Notes: generated by a model from the letters alone, not told the origin. A DNA stretch of 64,000 nucleotides from Tsuneonella troitsensis (GCF_001441535.1 NZ_LMAU01000004.1:1-64000), one strand, 5' to 3'; numbered from the stretch's first letter, positions 45,004 through 54,371 are shown. Numbers and translations are program-made.

Positions 45004-45393
45004 ATGAGCATTTTCGGCAAGATCAAGGACGCTATTTTCGGCAAGGCGCACGCAGAGCCTGCTCCTCCTCCCACCATCGACACGACGCAGGTTCCGGGAA
45101 CACCCGCACCGACCCCTGCTCCATCGACGACTGCAGCAGTGACCGAAATCGACGTGACGAACAGTCTCGATTCGATGCCCGGCGCGGATCGCCTCAACTG
45201 GCGCACCTCGATCGTCGACCTGATGAAGCTGATCGGGGTCGATTCCGATTACGACAGCCGCAAGGCCCTAGCGCAGGAACTGGGCCGCACCGACTATTCC
45301 GGCACCGCGGAAGACAACGTCTGGCTCCATCGCAAGGTAATGGGCGAACTCTCCCGCAACGGCGGAAAGGTTCCGGCCGAATTCCTCGACTGA
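45004..45393 (+). CDS. DUF3597 protein
   Basis: Protein of 129 residues. MSIFGKIKDAIFGKA is an amphipathic start, residues 17-45 are Pro/Thr/Ala-rich, and the C-terminal half (DRLNWRTSIVDLMKLIGVDSDYDSRKALAQELG to EFLD) is the DUF3597 domain. Soluble and small, with no known function. A perfect terminator follows. Confidence 0.9.
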   Translation: MSIFGKIKDAIFGKAHAEPAPPPTIDTTQVPGTPAPTPAPSTTAAVTEIDVTNSLDSMPGADRLNWRTSIVDLMKLIGVDSDYDSRKALAQELGRTDYSGTAEDNVWLHRKVMGELSRNGGKVPAEFLD

Positions 45394-45448
45394 TCGTTCG
45401 GATCGCCAGATCGAGGGAGGCCCCTCGTCGTGGCGACCGAATCGCAAC

Positions 45449-45482
45449 CGCCGCCAAGTCGGGAATGACTTGGCGGCGTTTT
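45449..45482 (+). terminator. Intrinsic terminator behind the DUF3597 gene
   Basis: CGCCGCCAAGTC (45449-45460) and GACTTGGCGGCG (45467-45478) form a perfect 12-bp stem with loop GGGAAT, followed by TTTTCG. Confidence 0.85.
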
Positions 45483-45504
45483 CGTGGGCGGCAGCGCGGG
45501 TATT

Positions 45505-46047
45505 CTAGCGCCGCATCATTCCGGTCACGACCTGACCAAGAATGCCGCCCAGCGCACCGCCGAGCGGGCTACCGCCAGCATCGCCGTCGCCTTTGCCCTT
45601 CATCATGTAACCGACCACCGCCATGGCGAGAATCGGCAGCATTTTCTTGAGCAGTTCAGGCGGCAGTCCAGTCGATCCGGCAACCTCTTCCGCCACGCCG
45701 CGGCTGACATCCTTGCTGCCGAAAATCTGGCCGAGAATGTCGTTACCCGGTTGGGTCGGCGTGGGCTCCTGCCGCAGCACCTGGTCGAGCAGGATGCCGC
45801 CGAGACCGCCCAAGCCGCCCGCTGCGGCTCCGCCCCCCGCTCCGCCCAGAACGCTTCCGAGAACATCGCCCAGGCCGCCGCTGTTCGCGCGCGAAGAGCC
45901 CGCGCCCACCTGATTGCGCCCAAGCCCCGCGACGATCGCCGGGAGCAGCGCGCCCGCCGCGGTCTTCGCGACATCGGGGCTTACGTTGAGTTCGCGCGCC
46001 ATCGAATCGATTGCGCCGGTTTGCTGCAACATCTGGCCAAGGTTCAT
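45505..46047 (-). CDS. DUF937 (YidB-like) protein
   Basis: Protein of 180 residues. The N-terminal helical part is LGQMLQQTGAIDSMARELNVSPDVAKTAAGALLPAIVAGLG. A Gly/Ala-rich middle (about 55-90) and a C-terminal LLKKMLPILAMAVVGYMMKG follow, typical of DUF937. Function is unknown. ATG 46047 is used because it lies 1 bp beyond the preceding stop with GGAAAG upstream. Second gene of a pair. Confidence 0.85.
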   Translation of the reverse strand: MNLGQMLQQTGAIDSMARELNVSPDVAKTAAGALLPAIVAGLGRNQVGAGSSRANSGGLGDVLGSVLGGAGGGAAAGGLGGLGGILLDQVLRQEPTPTQPGNDILGQIFGSKDVSRGVAEEVAGSTGLPPELLKKMLPILAMAVVGYMMKGKGDGDAGGSPLGGALGGILGQVVTGMMRR

Positions 46048-46048
46048 G

Positions 46049-46369
46049 TCAGTTCTTTCCGAATAGCTTGCCCGCGAACCCGGCGATGTCATCCAGCGGA
46101 TTGCCGTCGTGGTCCGCGTCGAGCATCGAGGCGAACTTGCTCAGCGATCCCTCGCCGCCAATCTGCTCGACGATCTGGCTCAAGGTGCCTTGCGACATAC
46201 CGGTCTTGGCCGCCGCGAGTTCGACCGTGTCGCCCGGAGCGCGATGCGCCTCGCCGAGTGCCGCGACCGCTTTCTCCGCGTCGGCTGGGTCGATGCCCAG
46301 CTTGTCGGCCATGTTCTTGAGGGTCGGATGGTTGTGGGCTGCGCCCAGTATGGTGTCGAACAAGCTCAT
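46049..46369 (-). CDS. Small DUF937-like protein
   Basis: Protein of 106 residues. MADKLGIDPADAEKAVAALGEA and the C-terminal LDADHDGNPLDDIAGFAGKLFG (an EF-hand-like Asp-rich turn) resemble YidB-type proteins. A strong ribosome site (GGAGGAGAG) precedes ATG 46369. It forms a two-gene unit with the 180-residue DUF937 protein. Confidence 0.8.
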   Translation of the reverse strand: MSLFDTILGAAHNHPTLKNMADKLGIDPADAEKAVAALGEAHRAPGDTVELAAAKTGMSQGTLSQIVEQIGGEGSLSKFASMLDADHDGNPLDDIAGFAGKLFGKN

Positions 46370-46419
46370 GATGCTCTCCTCCGGTGATGCGACCCGATCT
46401 CTTTGCGCCTTTCGACGGC

Positions 46420-46456
46420 AAAGAAAAGGCCCCGGTCCGGTTTCCCGGCCGGGGCT
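46420..46456 (-). terminator. Intrinsic terminator behind pckA
   Basis: On the reverse strand GCCCCGG (46455-46449) pairs with CCGGGGC (46434-46428 region), with an inner CCGG-GAAA-CCGG hairpin, followed by TTTTCTT. It ends pckA and separates it from the DUF937 pair. Confidence 0.8.
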
Positions 46457-46481
46457 CTCCTCTCCAACCGTAAAAGTCGGT

Positions 46482-48095
46482 TCAGGCGGTTTCGGCCTGC
46501 AATGTCGGTGCGGCATCGCGCACGCCCTGATCGACGTGCGCTTCGAACTGCGCGAAGTTGTCGACGAACAATTGGACGAGCTTTTCCGCGGTCCGGTCGT
46601 ATTCGTCGCGATCGGCCCAGGCGGCGCGCGGGTCGAGCAGGTTGGCATCGACACCCGGCACGCTCACCGGCACCTCGAAACCGAAGTTGGGATCCTTGCG
46701 GAACTCGACGTCGTTCAGGCTGCCGTCGAGTGCGGCATTCAGGAGCGCACGGGTCGCCTTGATCGGCATCCGCTTGATGCCCGGCTCGCTCGCCTTGCCG
46801 CCTGACCAGCCGGTGTTGACCAGCCAGCAGGTCGCCCCGCCGTCGGCGATGCGCTTCTTGAGCAGGTTGCCATAGACGCTGGGATGGCGCGGCATGAACG
46901 CGGCGCCGAAGCACGTGCTGAAGGTTGCGGTCGGCTCGGTCACGCCGATCTCGGTCCCGGCGACCTTGGCGGTGTAACCCGACAGGAAGTGGTACATCGC
47001 CTGTTCGGGCGTGAGCCGCGCGATAGGGGGTAGCACGCCGAACGCATCGGCGGTCAGCAGGATGATGTTCGAGGGCGGCGGGCCGAGGTTCTTCTCGCTC
47101 GTGTTCGGGATGAACTCGATCGGATAGGCCCCGCGGGTGTTCTCGGTCTTGCTGTCGTCGGTGAAGTCCAGTTCGCGCGTCTCCGGATCCATCGTCACGT
47201 TTTCGAGGATCGTGCCGAACATCTTGGTGGTCGCGTAGATCTCCGGCTCGCCTTCGGCCGAAAGATTGATCATCTTGGCGTAGCAACCGCCTTCGAAGTT
47301 GAAGACGGCAGTGTCCGACCAGCCATGCTCGTCGTCGCCGATCAGCGTGCGGCTGGCATCCGCCGAAAGCGTCGTCTTGCCAGTGCCCGACAGACCGAAG
47401 AAGATCGCGCTCTTGCCGTCGGCGCCGATGTTCGCCGAACAGTGCATCGGCATGACGCCCTGCGCGGGCAGCAGGTAGTTCAGCAGGCCGAACACGCCCT
47501 TCTTCATCTCGCCCGAGTATTCGGTGTTGCCGATCAGGATCATCTTCTCGGTCAGGTTCACTGCGATCACGGTATCGCTGCGGCAGCCGTGGCGTTCCGG
47601 GTTGGCCTTGAAGCTGGGCAGATTGATGATCGTGTATTCGGGGGTGAAGGTCGCCAGTTCTTCGGCAGTCGGGCGCACGAGCAGGGTGCGGATGAACAGG
47701 TTGTGCCAGGCAAGCTGGTTCACGACACGAACGTTGACCCGATATTCCGGCTGGCTACCGCCGAACAGGTCCGCGACGAACAACTCGTCCTGACCCTTCA
47801 GCTCGGCAAGGAAGTCCTCCTTGAGAACAGCCCAGTGGGCAGGCGTCATGGGCTGGTTGATTGCGCCCCAGTTGATGCTGTCCTCGGTCGTGGCATCACG
47901 GACGATATACTTGTCCTTGACGCTGCGGCCGGTGAACTTGCCAGTATCGACGAGTAGCGCGCCGTCCTTGGTCAGGCGGCCCTCGCCCCGCTTGAGCGCC
48001 TCTTCGACGAGCGCGGCAGTGCCCAGGTTGGCGTGGATGTCGGCGGTAGTCTCGAAGCCCTGTGCGGACAGGGGGTGAGCAAGCGCGGCAGTCAC
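46482..48095 (-). CDS. pckA: Phosphoenolpyruvate carboxykinase (ATP)
   Basis: Converts oxaloacetate and ATP to PEP and CO2, opening gluconeogenesis. The 537-residue length fits the ATP type. [11 protein letters not shown] lies near the N terminus, [13 protein letters not shown] is the kinase P-loop, [11 protein letters not shown] gives metal ligands and [11 protein letters not shown] the nucleotide site. The GTG start at 48095 has GGAG at good distance; a longer frame to 48152 lacks this. It is divergent from chvI. Confidence 0.96.
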   Translation of the reverse strand: MTAALAHPLSAQGFETTADIHANLGTAALVEEALKRGEGRLTKDGALLVDTGKFTGRSVKDKYIVRDATTEDSINWGAINQPMTPAHWAVLKEDFLAELKGQDELFVADLFGGSQPEYRVNVRVVNQLAWHNLFIRTLLVRPTAEELATFTPEYTIINLPSFKANPERHGCRSDTVIAVNLTEKMILIGNTEYSGEMKKGVFGLLNYLLPAQGVMPMHCSANIGADGKSAIFFGLSGTGKTTLSADASRTLIGDDEHGWSDTAVFNFEGGCYAKMINLSAEGEPEIYATTKMFGTILENVTMDPETRELDFTDDSKTENTRGAYPIEFIPNTSEKNLGPPPSNIILLTADAFGVLPPIARLTPEQAMYHFLSGYTAKVAGTEIGVTEPTATFSTCFGAAFMPRHPSVYGNLLKKRIADGGATCWLVNTGWSGGKASEPGIKRMPIKATRALLNAALDGSLNDVEFRKDPNFGFEVPVSVPGVDANLLDPRAAWADRDEYDRTAEKLVQLFVDNFAQFEAHVDQGVRDAAPTLQAETA

Positions 48096-48138
48096 TCGGT
48101 TTCTCCAGGCAATGATCGAATTCGGTGCGACCGGCGGA

Positions 48139-48167
48139 GCATTGCCATGCATCGTGCATACGAATGC
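48139..48167. promoter_or_regulatory. Compound dyad between pckA and chvI
   Basis: GCAT (48139), 4 nt, ATGCA (48147), 3 nt, TGCAT (48155), 4 nt, ATGC (48164-48167): both outer and inner arms are symmetric about the same centre. It lies 44 bp upstream of the pckA start and 135 bp upstream of chvI. A regulator site for pckA is the simplest reading. Confidence 0.45.
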
Positions 48168-48301
48168 GCGCGCCCGTTGCGGGGCGCATAGTCGCCAATC
48201 CGATTCTCGTCAAACCGACCTCGACAATGGAATGTTCGAGCAAGCGAAGGATGCAGCATTGCCGCGTTGCGACGGGCGCTCGCAGCGGCTAGGCAACCGT
48301 C

Positions 48302-49069
48302 ATGCAGGCAGACGCGACAGAGCCCCTTCCCGCTGGCGCACCCCGTGTATCGGACCGGACGACGATCGCCCTGGTCGATGACGACCGCAACATCCTGACC
48401 ACCGTTTCGATCGCGCTCCAGGCCGAAGGCTTTGCCACCCGGGTCTATTCCGATGGGGAGGCCGCGCTCAAGGCGATCTGCGAAAACCCGCCGGACTTCG
48501 GGGTGTTCGACATCAAGATGCCGCGGATGGACGGGATGGAGCTTCTCCGCCGCGTGCGCGCGCAGCATCCCGCCCTCCCGGTCATCTTCCTCACCAGCAA
48601 GGACGACGAGGAGGACGAGCAGGCCGGTTTCGAGATGGGCGCGGACGATTACATCGCCAAGCCGTTCAGCCTGCGCCTGCTGATCGCCCGCATCCGCGCC
48701 ATCCTCAAGCGCAGCGGCGCGACCGACCTGCCCGAACCGGGCGGCGGACCCGCGGCGGAGCCCGGCCCGGTGATCGAACGCGGTCGTTTGCGGATGGACC
48801 CCGCGCGGCATCAGGTCACCTGGGAAGGTCGCCCGGTTTCGCTCACGGTGACCGAGTTCCTCATTCTCGAAGCGCTCGCCCAGCGTCCAGGCGTCATCAA
48901 GAGCCGCAACCAGTTGATGGACGCCGCCTATCCCGACGACGTGTTCGTCGACGATCGCACCGTCGACAGCCACATCAAGCGGATGCGACGCAAGTTCCGC
49001 AGCGTGGACGACGAATTCGCCGCCATCGAAACCCTCTATGGCGCAGGCTACAGCTTCGCCGATGGCTGA
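48302..49069 (+). CDS. chvI: ChvI-type response regulator
   Basis: OmpR-family regulator of 255 residues. Receiver residues DDD at about 26-28, phosphoacceptor Asp in [12 protein letters not shown] and Lys in YIAKPFSLR; a winged-helix DNA-binding domain follows ([31 protein letters not shown]). By context and sequence it is the partner of the ChvG kinase, which answers envelope stress or acidity in alphaproteobacteria and controls central metabolism genes including pckA in relatives. Confidence 0.93.
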   Translation: MQADATEPLPAGAPRVSDRTTIALVDDDRNILTTVSIALQAEGFATRVYSDGEAALKAICENPPDFGVFDIKMPRMDGMELLRRVRAQHPALPVIFLTSKDDEEDEQAGFEMGADDYIAKPFSLRLLIARIRAILKRSGATDLPEPGGGPAAEPGPVIERGRLRMDPARHQVTWEGRPVSLTVTEFLILEALAQRPGVIKSRNQLMDAAYPDDVFVDDRTVDSHIKRMRRKFRSVDDEFAAIETLYGAGYSFADG

Positions 49070-49077
49070 CGCCCGCC

Positions 49078-50637
49078 GTGGCTGAGGCACCGGCGGGAAT
49101 CCTGCGGTTTTCGCCCGGCCGAAGGCTGTCGCTGACCCCGCGGCTGCTGATCATCAACCTCCTGCCGCTGCTGTTGCTGGGCGGCGGCGTGTTCTACCTC
49201 GACAGCTATCGCAAGCAACTGCTCAACGAACGTTACAAGCTCGCGCGGGTGGAGGCGCAGATCACCGCCGAGGCGCTGGCGGGCGCCAGCCGCGAACGGC
49301 AGGAAGCCCTGCTGATCCAGATCGGCAAGGAACAGAAGATGCGCCTGCGCATGTTCGATGCCGAGGGAAACCTGTGGGCCGACAGTTTCGAACTGGCCGA
49401 GCCGAGCTTCGCCTTCGACACCCCGGGCGACGAGACATGGCAGGAGAACCTGGCCCGCTGGCTGGACCGTGCGGTCGACACGATCGCCGGCGCTCCGTCC
49501 GTGCCCGACTACGTCGAGCCCGAAGAGAAGATCGCCGACGCCTGGCCCGAACTGCGCCGCGCGCGAGAAGAGAACCTGACGCGGATCCAGCTTCGCGATG
49601 CGAGCGACGGCACGCCGGTCATCAACACGGCCGCCCCCGTCGGACTGCGCGGCGCCACGCTCCTTACGACTCGCAACGCGGTCGATATCACGCAGGAAGT
49701 CCGCGAAGCGCGCACGACCCTGATCTCCGCGGTCCTCCTCGCGCTGGTGATGTCCACAATGCTGTCGCTCTACATGGCGCGCACGATCGTCACCCCGCTC
49801 CGCATGCTTGCCAGCGCGACGAACCGGGTCCGGCAGGGGCGCGAGCGCGAAGTGGACGTGCCCCGATTGCCCGGTCGGCGCGACGAGATCGGCCAGCTCG
49901 CGCGGGCGATCGCCGACATGACCGACACGCTGCGCCAGCGGATCGACGCGGTCGAGCATTTCGCCGCCGACGTGGCGCACGAAATCAAGAACCCGCTCGC
50001 ATCCCTACGCAGCGCGCTCGAATCGCTCGGCACGGTCGAAGACAAGGATCTCCGCCAGCAACTCAACGCCATCGCCGCGCATGACGTGCGCCGGATCGAC
50101 CGGCTGGTGAGCGAGATATCCGAAGCGAGCCGGATCGATGCCGAACTTTCGCGAGCCACGTTCGAGCCGATCGATCTTGCCGCACTGGCTTCCAACATCG
50201 TCGGTCGGCGCGAAACCCGGGACGAGAACGACGGACGACCGGTCGCGATGAGCCTGCCGAACGGCGGTGTGCACGTCCTGGGGGTTCCGGTGCGGCTCGA
50301 GCGCGTCATCGATAACCTGCTCGACAATGCGGTCTCGTTCTCTCCGAAGGCCGCGCCGATCGAGCTATCGATCGAACAAGCCGACGGCCTCGTCACCTTG
50401 GCAGTCAGCGACCACGGACCCGGCATTCCGCCCGAAGCGCGCGAAAAGGTGTTCCGGCGCTTTCACTCGGACCGGCCCGAGGATGAAGGCTTCGGGCAGC
50501 ACAGCGGTCTGGGCCTGGCGATCGCACGCACCATAGCGGAAGGGCATGGCGGCACCTTGATAGCGGAATCCCGGGCGGACGGAGACGAAGGCGCATGCCT
50601 CGTCATGACGCTGCCGGAAGCCAGGGTCCGCAGGTAA
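49078..50637 (+). CDS. chvG: ChvG-type sensor histidine kinase
   Basis: Membrane kinase of 519 residues. Two membrane segments (about 24-43 and 218-240) frame a periplasmic sensor domain of about 170 residues. A HAMP region follows (ARTIVTPLRMLASATNRVR), then the His-box FAADVAHEIKNPLASLRSALES, the N-box DNLLDNAVSFS and the G-boxes DHGPGIPP and GLGLAIARTIAE. Start GTG, 8 bp after chvI; no strong SD. Confidence 0.92.
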   Translation: MAEAPAGILRFSPGRRLSLTPRLLIINLLPLLLLGGGVFYLDSYRKQLLNERYKLARVEAQITAEALAGASRERQEALLIQIGKEQKMRLRMFDAEGNLWADSFELAEPSFAFDTPGDETWQENLARWLDRAVDTIAGAPSVPDYVEPEEKIADAWPELRRAREENLTRIQLRDASDGTPVINTAAPVGLRGATLLTTRNAVDITQEVREARTTLISAVLLALVMSTMLSLYMARTIVTPLRMLASATNRVRQGREREVDVPRLPGRRDEIGQLARAIADMTDTLRQRIDAVEHFAADVAHEIKNPLASLRSALESLGTVEDKDLRQQLNAIAAHDVRRIDRLVSEISEASRIDAELSRATFEPIDLAALASNIVGRRETRDENDGRPVAMSLPNGGVHVLGVPVRLERVIDNLLDNAVSFSPKAAPIELSIEQADGLVTLAVSDHGPGIPPEAREKVFRRFHSDRPEDEGFGQHSGLGLAIARTIAEGHGGTLIAESRADGDEGACLVMTLPEARVRR

Positions 50638-50647
50638 GGCCGATGAG

Positions 50648-51094
50648 GTGACGCTTCATCAGGCCACAGCAGTCGCGGTGGACGGTCGCGCCATCCTGAT
50701 CGAGGGACCACCGGGAAGCGGCAAGTCTTCGCTCGCGCTCGCATTGATCGACCGGGGCGCCACGCTGATCGGGGACGATGGGGTGCGCCTCGAAATCCGT
50801 GCCGGGACCCTCTGGGCGAGCCCTCCCGACGCGACGCTCGGCCTGCTGGAATTGCGCGGCGTAGGGTTGATCGAGTTGCCCGCCACCGCTGCTCCGGTCG
50901 CGTTGCTGCTGGAATCCAGCGATGCACCGCCGCGTTTCGTGGAGCAGGCGGCATTGCGCGACTGGCAGGGCACCAGCGTCCCCGTTCTGCCGTTCGACCT
51001 GCGCGCGTCGACCGCGGCCGTCAGGGCGGAGTATGCGCTGGCAATGCATGGCCTGACCCACCCCGGGGCAAGCGGACCAGGCACCCTTCCCTAA
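50648..51094 (+). CDS. hprK: HPr kinase/phosphorylase, catalytic domain only
   Basis: Protein of 148 residues: Walker A EGPPGSGKSSLALALIDRG near 20 and the following IGDDGVRLE acidic region of HPrK, without the N-terminal domain of Firmicutes enzymes. Short forms are usual in alphaproteobacteria. It should phosphorylate a Ser of HPr. GTG start with AGGTAAGG upstream, 10 bp after chvG. Confidence 0.92.
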   Translation: MTLHQATAVAVDGRAILIEGPPGSGKSSLALALIDRGATLIGDDGVRLEIRAGTLWASPPDATLGLLELRGVGLIELPATAAPVALLLESSDAPPRFVEQAALRDWQGTSVPVLPFDLRASTAAVRAEYALAMHGLTHPGASGPGTLP

Positions 51095-51122
51095 ATCCGT
51101 CGGTTGCTCCATTGACCGCCGA

Positions 51123-52049
51123 ATGACCGACCAGCCCTCCGTCGAGGCGCATCGCCAGCGCGTCGTGCTCGTGACCGGACTGTCGGGTGCCGGCAAGACG
51201 ACTGCACTGCGCGTGCTGGAGGATCTGGGCTGGGAAGCGATCGACAATTTTCCCATTCGCCTGCTCGATCGTTTCGTCGGCGCGGAAGGTCATGTGGAAG
51301 ATTCCCGGCCACCCATGGCCGTGGGCTTCGATTCGCGCACGCGCGGCTTCATTCCCCACGCGATCATCAGTCGCGCGAAGAAGCTCTCCGATCGCAACGA
51401 CCTCGTGGTCACCACCCTGTTTCTCGATTGCACCAGCGCCGAGCTGGAACGACGCTACAACGAAACCCGGCGCCGTCATCCGATGGCGCAGGGGCGCCCG
51501 GTGATCGAGGGCATTCAAGCCGAACGCGAGTTGATGGAACCGTTACGGCGCTGGGCGGAAGCCGTGATCGACACGAGCGGGATGACCTCGCACGACCTGC
51601 AGCAGGCGATCCGCACCCGTTTTTCCGATTCCCCGGACGATGCCATGACGGTCACCGTCTCCAGCTTCGGTTTCGCACGGGGAATGCCGCCGCTCGCCGA
51701 TCTGGTGTTCGACATGCGCTTTCTCGACAATCCGCACTGGGTTGCGGAATTGCGTCCGCAAACCGGGCTCGACGCCGACGTCTCCGCGCACATCGAGCGC
51801 GATGAAGCATGGCCCGAGGCCTTCGATCGTATCCGCGATCTGCTGCTGCTGCTGCTGCCGCGCTATGCCGCCCAGGGAAAAACATACGTCAACATCGCGT
51901 TCGGCTGCACCGGGGGCAGGCATCGATCGGTCCACACCGCAGAGGCCATTGCCGAGGCCTTGCGCGCGGCAGGATTTTCCCCCACTGTGATCCATCGTAA
52001 CCTGGGGTCACGCGCTGCAGATCAGTTCGAAGGGCAGCCGCAGGTATGA
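51123..52049 (+). CDS. rapZ: RNase adapter / nucleotide-binding RapZ protein
   Basis: Protein of 308 residues. LVTGLSGAGKTTALRVLEDLGWEAIDNFP (about 18-46) is the P-loop and LFLDCTSAELERRYNETRRRHP gives Walker B. The C-terminal signature is NIAFGCTGGRHRSVHTAEAI. In enterobacteria RapZ guides RNase E to glmZ; in alphaproteobacteria its role next to PTS genes is less defined. Confidence 0.94.
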   Translation: MTDQPSVEAHRQRVVLVTGLSGAGKTTALRVLEDLGWEAIDNFPIRLLDRFVGAEGHVEDSRPPMAVGFDSRTRGFIPHAIISRAKKLSDRNDLVVTTLFLDCTSAELERRYNETRRRHPMAQGRPVIEGIQAERELMEPLRRWAEAVIDTSGMTSHDLQQAIRTRFSDSPDDAMTVTVSSFGFARGMPPLADLVFDMRFLDNPHWVAELRPQTGLDADVSAHIERDEAWPEAFDRIRDLLLLLLPRYAAQGKTYVNIAFGCTGGRHRSVHTAEAIAEALRAAGFSPTVIHRNLGSRAADQFEGQPQV

Positions 52050-52125
52050 CGATCCCGCTTTTCATGGGCGACCGACAATCAGCCGGCGCCGCGCAAACTT
52101 GTCGCAGGCAGAGCACCCCTAGCAA

Positions 52126-52554
52126 ATGATCGGACTCATCCTGGTCACCCACGGCCGTCTGGCCGAGGAATTCATCAGCGCGATGGAGCACGTAGTCGGT
52201 CCGCAGTCGGACATCGCGACGATCTGCATCGGCCCGCAGGACGATATGGAAAAGCGGCGCGAGGAGATCGCGAGCGCGATCGCGCGCGTCGATACGGGCG
52301 CGGGCGTCATCGTCCTCACCGACCTGTTCGGCGGAACGCCCTCGAATCTTGCGATCTCGCTGCTGGAAGCGGGCCAGGTAGAGGTGATCGCCGGGATCAA
52401 CCTGCCCATGCTCATCCGGCTGGCCGGCGCGCGCAAGGCGATGGACGTGACCGCGGCGGTCCGCGCCGCACGCGACGCGGGCAAGAGCTACATCACGATC
52501 GCATCCGAATTCCTGTCCGCCGACGCGTGCGCGCAGAAGAAGGCCGCTTCGTGA
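52126..52554 (+). CDS. PTS EIIA component, mannose type
   Basis: Protein of 142 residues. GLILVTHGRLAEEF carries the phosphorylated His9, and TDLFGGTPSNLAISLLE is the family motif. No EIIB, EIIC or EIID genes accompany it, so it probably has a regulatory role, receiving phosphate from HPr rather than serving sugar import. Its stop overlaps the ptsH start (GTGA). Confidence 0.93.
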   Translation: MIGLILVTHGRLAEEFISAMEHVVGPQSDIATICIGPQDDMEKRREEIASAIARVDTGAGVIVLTDLFGGTPSNLAISLLEAGQVEVIAGINLPMLIRLAGARKAMDVTAAVRAARDAGKSYITIASEFLSADACAQKKAAS

Positions 52555-52829
52555 GCGAGGTCCGGCGGACCTGCACCATCGTCAATCAACGCGGCCTGCA
52601 TGCGCGGGCGAGCGCGAAGTTCGTCAATGCTGTGGCAGCATTGCCCGACGGTTGCACGGTGCGCGTCGCCAAGGACGGCAACGAGGCGGTCGGCGGCTCG
52701 ATCCTCGGCCTCATGATGCTGGGCGCGGCGCGCGGAGACAAGGTGGACGTGATCGTGTCCGGCGAGGGTGCGGAAAGCGTGCTCGACCAGTTGTGCGCCA
52801 TGATCGACGACGGCTTCGGCGAAGACTGA
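52551..52829 (+). CDS. ptsH: HPr phosphocarrier protein
   Basis: Protein of 92 residues. The phosphorylated His lies in NQRGLHARASAKFV and the regulatory Ser in GGSILGLMMLGA, the site for HprK. GTG start at 52551 overlaps the EIIA stop. Together with hprK and EIIA it forms the regulatory PTS branch; EI is not in the window. Confidence 0.95.
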   Translation: MSEVRRTCTIVNQRGLHARASAKFVNAVAALPDGCTVRVAKDGNEAVGGSILGLMMLGAARGDKVDVIVSGEGAESVLDQLCAMIDDGFGED

Positions 52830-52842
52830 TGAAAGCCGTCCG

Positions 52843-53658
52843 GTGACGTCCGATTCGGGCCGGCGATCGATCACCGGCTTTTCCAATCCCACGGTCAAGG
52901 CGCTGCGCGCGCTGCGCGAAAAGAAGCACCGCAAGCGCGAGGGCAGGTTCCTCGCCGAGGGTCTGCGCCTTTTGACCGATGCGCGCGAAAGCGGCCGCCT
53001 GCCCGAAACGCTGGTGATGGCACTGGGGCGCGAGCCGCATCCGCTTTTGGCCGCGCTCGAAGCGGATGTCATCGCGGCCGGCGGCGAGGTGATCGAAACC
53101 AGCGCCGACATCCTCGGCAAGATCACCGGAAAGGAAAATCCGCAGGCGGTGGCGGGAGTCTTCGCGGAGTTCGACACATCGCTTGCCGCCATCGACCGAG
53201 ACCGTTCGCCGATCTGGCTCGTCGCGCAGGCGCTGCGCGATCCCGGCAATCTCGGCACGATGCTGCGAACCGGCGACGCGGTCGGAGCGGGCGGCCTGAT
53301 CCTGATCGACGATTGCGCCGATCCCTTCTCGGTGGAGGCGGTCCGCGCGAGCATGGGCGCGGTCTTCACCCAGCAGATCGCACAGGCCACGTGGGACGAG
53401 TTTCTGCCGTGGCTGCGCGCAGGACAAGGCCAGTTGGTCGCCGCCAGTTTGCGCGACGCGGTACCGTATCGGGGTGCGCCCTATGCCGCACCGTGCTTCG
53501 TGCTGGTCGGCAACGAATCGCGCGGCCTGCCCGAGGAGTACGAGGCGGCGTGCGATCTGCGCGTGACGATGCCGATGAAGGGCCGCGCGGACAGCCTCAA
53601 CGCGGCTGTTGCCGCTGCCGTGCTCGCCTACGAAGTGCTCGCGAGCCTGGAAGGCTAG
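52843..53658 (+). CDS. TrmH/SpoU-family RNA methyltransferase
   Basis: Protein of 271 residues. The N-terminal substrate domain has KHRKREGRFLAEGLRLL. SpoU motifs follow: QALRDPGNLGTMLRTGDAVG, VLVGNESRGLPEEYEAACD and MPMKGRADSLNAAVAAAVLAYE, forming the SAM-binding trefoil knot. It likely 2'-O-methylates rRNA or tRNA ribose; the site is unknown. GTG start, 13 bp after ptsH. The 3' end overlaps the lipoprotein gene convergently by 4 bp. Confidence 0.93.
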   Translation: MTSDSGRRSITGFSNPTVKALRALREKKHRKREGRFLAEGLRLLTDARESGRLPETLVMALGREPHPLLAALEADVIAAGGEVIETSADILGKITGKENPQAVAGVFAEFDTSLAAIDRDRSPIWLVAQALRDPGNLGTMLRTGDAVGAGGLILIDDCADPFSVEAVRASMGAVFTQQIAQATWDEFLPWLRAGQGQLVAASLRDAVPYRGAPYAAPCFVLVGNESRGLPEEYEAACDLRVTMPMKGRADSLNAAVAAAVLAYEVLASLEG

Positions 53659-54371
53659 TCGCCTGCGATCAGGCTGGTCACGCTCCACTTGCCGTCGCGG
53701 CTCGACGCGAGGACGCGGTATCCGGCGATGGGCCGCAGCTTGTCGGCGGCGATGAAGCCGATCTTGCCGTCGCGGGTCTTCACCTGATAAAATTCGGCAT
53801 CGGGCTTGAACCGGCCGACGACCGTCACCGCATCCCACGACACTGGCGCCACAACCGGGCTGGACCCGTCAGCCGCCTCGCGCAGCGGCACGTCTTCACC
53901 CATGACGATGATCGAATTCAGAACGTCGAGCTGGCCGAAGTCCTGCGCGAAATACCACGGCAGGGTGATCCCGCCGCCCTCGGCACTTTTCGCGCATCCG
54001 AGGGTCACGAGCGTATCGAGTTCGTCCCACAGCGCGTAGGCCGGATCGCTCAGACGCTTGCGCAGTTCGGCCTTGCCCGAACCTCCGCCGTAATCGAGCT
54101 TGATATCGGGGGCCGCCAACGCAAGCAGCGCATCGGCGTCGCGGGCCTTTACGGCATCGGTCAGTTGCGCCCGGAATGCGGTCGCGCCCGCGACATCGCC
54201 GCATTCGTCGCGCGGGGCGTAGGGACCTTCGGCCAGTTTGGGCGGTTCGGCCCCTTCGACCTTTTCGGCCACCTTCTTCGCGGCCTTGCTGATCGCCTCC
54301 GACGGGGCGTTTTCCTGGCTGCAGGCAGCCAGCGCGAGCGTCAGGGCGGCGATGGAGGCGATTGATCTCAT
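53655..54371 (-). CDS. Lipoprotein with SH3-like C terminus
   Basis: Protein of 238 residues. A lipoprotein signal with LALAACSQ places the modified Cys at 17. A helical DAVKARDADALLALAAPDIKLDYGGG middle resembles NTF2-like or DUF4440-type regions. The C-terminal VVGRFKPDAEFYQVKTRDGKIGFIAADKLRPIAG resembles a bacterial SH3 repeat. Function unknown; cell-envelope location expected. Confidence 0.82.
   Translation of the reverse strand: MRSIASIAALTLALAACSQENAPSEAISKAAKKVAEKVEGAEPPKLAEGPYAPRDECGDVAGATAFRAQLTDAVKARDADALLALAAPDIKLDYGGGSGKAELRKRLSDPAYALWDELDTLVTLGCAKSAEGGGITLPWYFAQDFGQLDVLNSIIVMGEDVPLREAADGSSPVVAPVSWDAVTVVGRFKPDAEFYQVKTRDGKIGFIAADKLRPIAGYRVLASSRDGKWSVTSLIAGD

Noticed and set aside
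48138-48263. Direct repeat AGCATTGCC at 48138 and 48255
   Set aside because: A 9-bp repeat 117 bp apart without symmetry or further copies; likely chance.
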